This document shows positions 46,530 to 48,178 of a stretch of DNA of 48,178 nucleotides, piece by piece. Location of the stretch: NCBI GenBank assembly GCA_037447605.1, contig CM074814.1:898123-946300 (forward strand). The letters are read 5' to 3'. Origin of the DNA: Zygnema circumcarinatum (taxonomy: Eukaryota > Streptophyta > Zygnematophyceae > Zygnematales > Zygnemataceae). Every line of letters begins with the position of its first letter. Within the stretch, counting starts at the first letter, position 1. Made by a program: the position numbers and the translations under genes. A model generated the notes under the pieces. That model was given only the letters and a program-made list of their open reading frames with translations. It was not told where the DNA came from and searched no databases.

Positions 46530-46930
46530 CTGGGGGTGAGTGGGAGAGAAAGAGAAAGGGGGCGAGAGAGGTGGGAGAGGGAGAGAGAGGAGAGAGAGGG
46601 GGAGAGGAGCGGTAGAGAGAGGGATAGCAGAGAGAGAAATAGGGAGAGGAGAGGGAGAGAGAGAGGGAGAGCAGAGAGAGGGGGAGGAGTGGGAGAGAGA
46701 GTGGGAGGGACAGAGAAAGAAGAGGAGAGTGAGGGAGGGAGGGAGAGGAGAGGAAGGGGAGAGGGAGAGGGAGAGGGAGAGGGAGAGGGAGAGGAGAGGG
46801 AGAGAGGGAGAGGGAGGGAGAGAGGGAGGGAGGGCGAGGGAGGAAAGGGAGAGGAGAGGGGAGAGGAGGAAAGGTTAGAGAGTAGGGGACAGGAAGGAGG
46901 GAGGGAGAGGGCAAGAGACGAGAAAGGTAG
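46530..46930 (+). repeat. Long polypurine (GAGGGA) tract
   Basis: Roughly 400 bases of almost pure purine on the plus strand, made of GAGAGG, GGGAGA and GGAGGGA units. The open frame crossing it encodes only Arg/Glu/Gly low complexity and is rejected as a gene. Confidence 0.92.
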
Positions 46931-47216
46931 GAGTGACTTCAGTGGAGCTGCGAGAGGAGAGTCCGGTGGTTTGGGGGAGAAGGCGGATATCTTCAGTGAT
47001 CGGGGGCCTCTGAGAGTGTGGGAGAGCCTGCGAGCGAGAGGATTATGGTGGGAGAGTGTTAGAGAGGTGGTAGGTGGAAGGAGAGGCAGCCATGGGCGGG
47101 GAACACTGGGAAGCTGCTCGGGAGGAGGGGAGCCGGAATGGAGGGAGAGGCTTCATGTCGTGGAGAGGAGTGTTGCGGACGATCATGCTGCTACTGGCCA
47201 CGTCTCTCACAAGGGC
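46931..47216. other. Purine-rich spacer between polypurine tracts
   Basis: A less repetitive G-rich stretch. An open frame runs through it from the preceding repeat, but I see no conserved motif. Confidence 0.35.
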
Positions 47217-47412
47217 GGGTGAGTAGGGGTGGAGGGAGGGAGGCTGTGAGGGAGGGAGGAGGAGGGAGGGAGGGAGGAGGGAGGGAGGGAGAGAGGGAGA
47301 GAGGGAGGGAGGAGGGAGGGAGGGAGGGTGGGTGGGAGGGACGGAGAGAGGGAGAGAGGAGGGAGGGGGGGTGGGAGGTAGGGAGGAGTTTGGAGAGCAG
47401 TGGGAGGGAAGT
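47217..47412 (+). repeat. GGGA polypurine tract
   Basis: About 195 bases of GGAGGGAGGG-type purine repeats on the plus strand. Same composition as the tract at 46530-46930, so probably the same expansion process. Confidence 0.92.
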
Positions 47413-47440
47413 AGGGTCTCATCGTGGAATATACTGAGCA

Positions 47441-48030
47441 CTCTGAAGAAAATATTTGGCTCTCTTTGCCGGCTTGCTCCTAAAGCTTGGCATTAGAACT
47501 TGATGAGCTCATTCATTTGTACGGAAGTGGTTGTGACACGGAAACGGTGGGAACCCAATGGGGCTCATGTGATTTCTATATAAATAAAACCTTGAAACAC
47601 AATAGCATGACATTTTCTAAAATTTTCAATCTTTACTGTTGACATTGCCTTCCTTTTTCTGAGAATTGTGTTTTTTTGTGAAGCTCAACGTTTATTAGAT
47701 AAGTAGCAAATGTTGAGCCAAGTAAGTTAAAAAAAAAAAAAACAATCGTCAATATGGCCAATCAATCAGAGCCGTCCGAATACATATTATAATCAATGGC
47801 AATTCACTCCTTTCCATATCTTGTCACTGTCAAGTACTCTTTACTCACTCTGTACTCAATTTTAACAAGCACTGAAGGAAACCACATTTACCTTATACCC
47901 CTCACTCCGAGAATTGGACTCTGTTCCTGCATTACAATGTTTATATATGTTTTCAATTCAGACTTAAACATTCACCTCATCGTTCATTCGCACACTTTAA
48001 AGAAGCCTTGATATTGTGTGGTTGCTTATT
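47441..48030. other. Non-coding AT-rich sequence
   Basis: No gene recognised. TTTCTATATAAATAAAAC near 47574-47591 is AT-rich and TATA-like. A 71-codon open frame at 47796-48011 has no recognisable motif. Confidence 0.4.
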
Positions 48031-48178
48031 CTTTAATCCCCTCTTCTCCCGCCTTCCTCCTCCTGCCTCCTTCCTCCCTCCCCACTCCCCCACCCCCCCT
48101 CCCCCCCGTCTTTTCCCTCCTCTCCTCCCCCCTCTCTCCTCCCACCCGCCCCACTCCCCTCCCTCCTCCCTCCTCCCT
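48030..48178. repeat. Polypyrimidine tract at window end
   Basis: C/T-only sequence (CCCTCC, CCTCCT units) running to the last base, the complement in type of the purine tracts upstream, so purine and pyrimidine blocks face each other across about 600 bases. The tract continues beyond the window. Confidence 0.9.

Noticed and set aside
46395-47222. A 275-codon open frame rich in Arg, Glu and Gly
   Set aside because: Low-complexity translation of the polypurine tract; no motif outside the repeat supports a gene.

Overview
This is a nuclear window from a green plant. It carries five intron-rich protein-coding genes whose exons I could join in phase: a Na+/H+ exchanger, a PPR-CBS protein with a likely transit peptide, a ChaC-type gamma-glutamylcyclotransferase, the starch kinase GWD and an At3g27390-type membrane protein. 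Introns are mostly 100-700 bp with GT-AG ends. The flanks are rich in CT/GA microsatellites, G-box (CACGTG) and CCAAT motifs. The gene set and an SLC9A8-like exchanger of a kind I do not expect in seed plants suggest a seed-free land plant, perhaps a bryophyte. That placement is an inference; no rRNA or organelle marker is present to test it.

Layout. Three genes lie on the minus strand: the exchanger (517-5089), the PPR-CBS protein (7103-12655) and the cyclotransferase (13709-16688). A ~1.9 kb divergent intergenic region (16689-18625) leads to two plus-strand genes: GWD (18626-33977, 33 coding exons) and the membrane protein (36732-41834). From about 42.6 kb to the end the window holds no recognisable host gene. 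It contains a GGGCAT hexanucleotide array, a Ty1/copia protease-like remnant with an altered active site, a short TA-flanked inverted-repeat element, a small foldback, a 431-bp hAT-like element with an 8-bp target-site duplication, and long polypurine/polypyrimidine tracts.

Most notable results. (1) The exchanger reads in frame, across a canonical intron, into a 301-residue C-terminal exon that looks like a PsbP (photosystem II extrinsic protein) domain, giving a predicted 793-residue exchanger-PsbP fusion. I know of no characterised protein like it. (2) GWD has a duplicated linker module between its two starch-binding domains, and the extra copy is exactly one phase 0-0 exon. (3) The 45.3-45.75 kb element is packed with near-perfect palindromes and has the hallmarks of a non-autonomous hAT transposon. 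(4) The copia-like ORF is intact but lacks the catalytic Asp-Ser-Gly of its protease.

Functionally, GWD starts transitory starch breakdown in the plastid, the cyclotransferase degrades glutathione in the cytosol, and the PPR-CBS protein is probably organellar. They share no obvious pathway; this is an ordinary stretch of plant chromosome with one unusual gene and a repeat-rich end.
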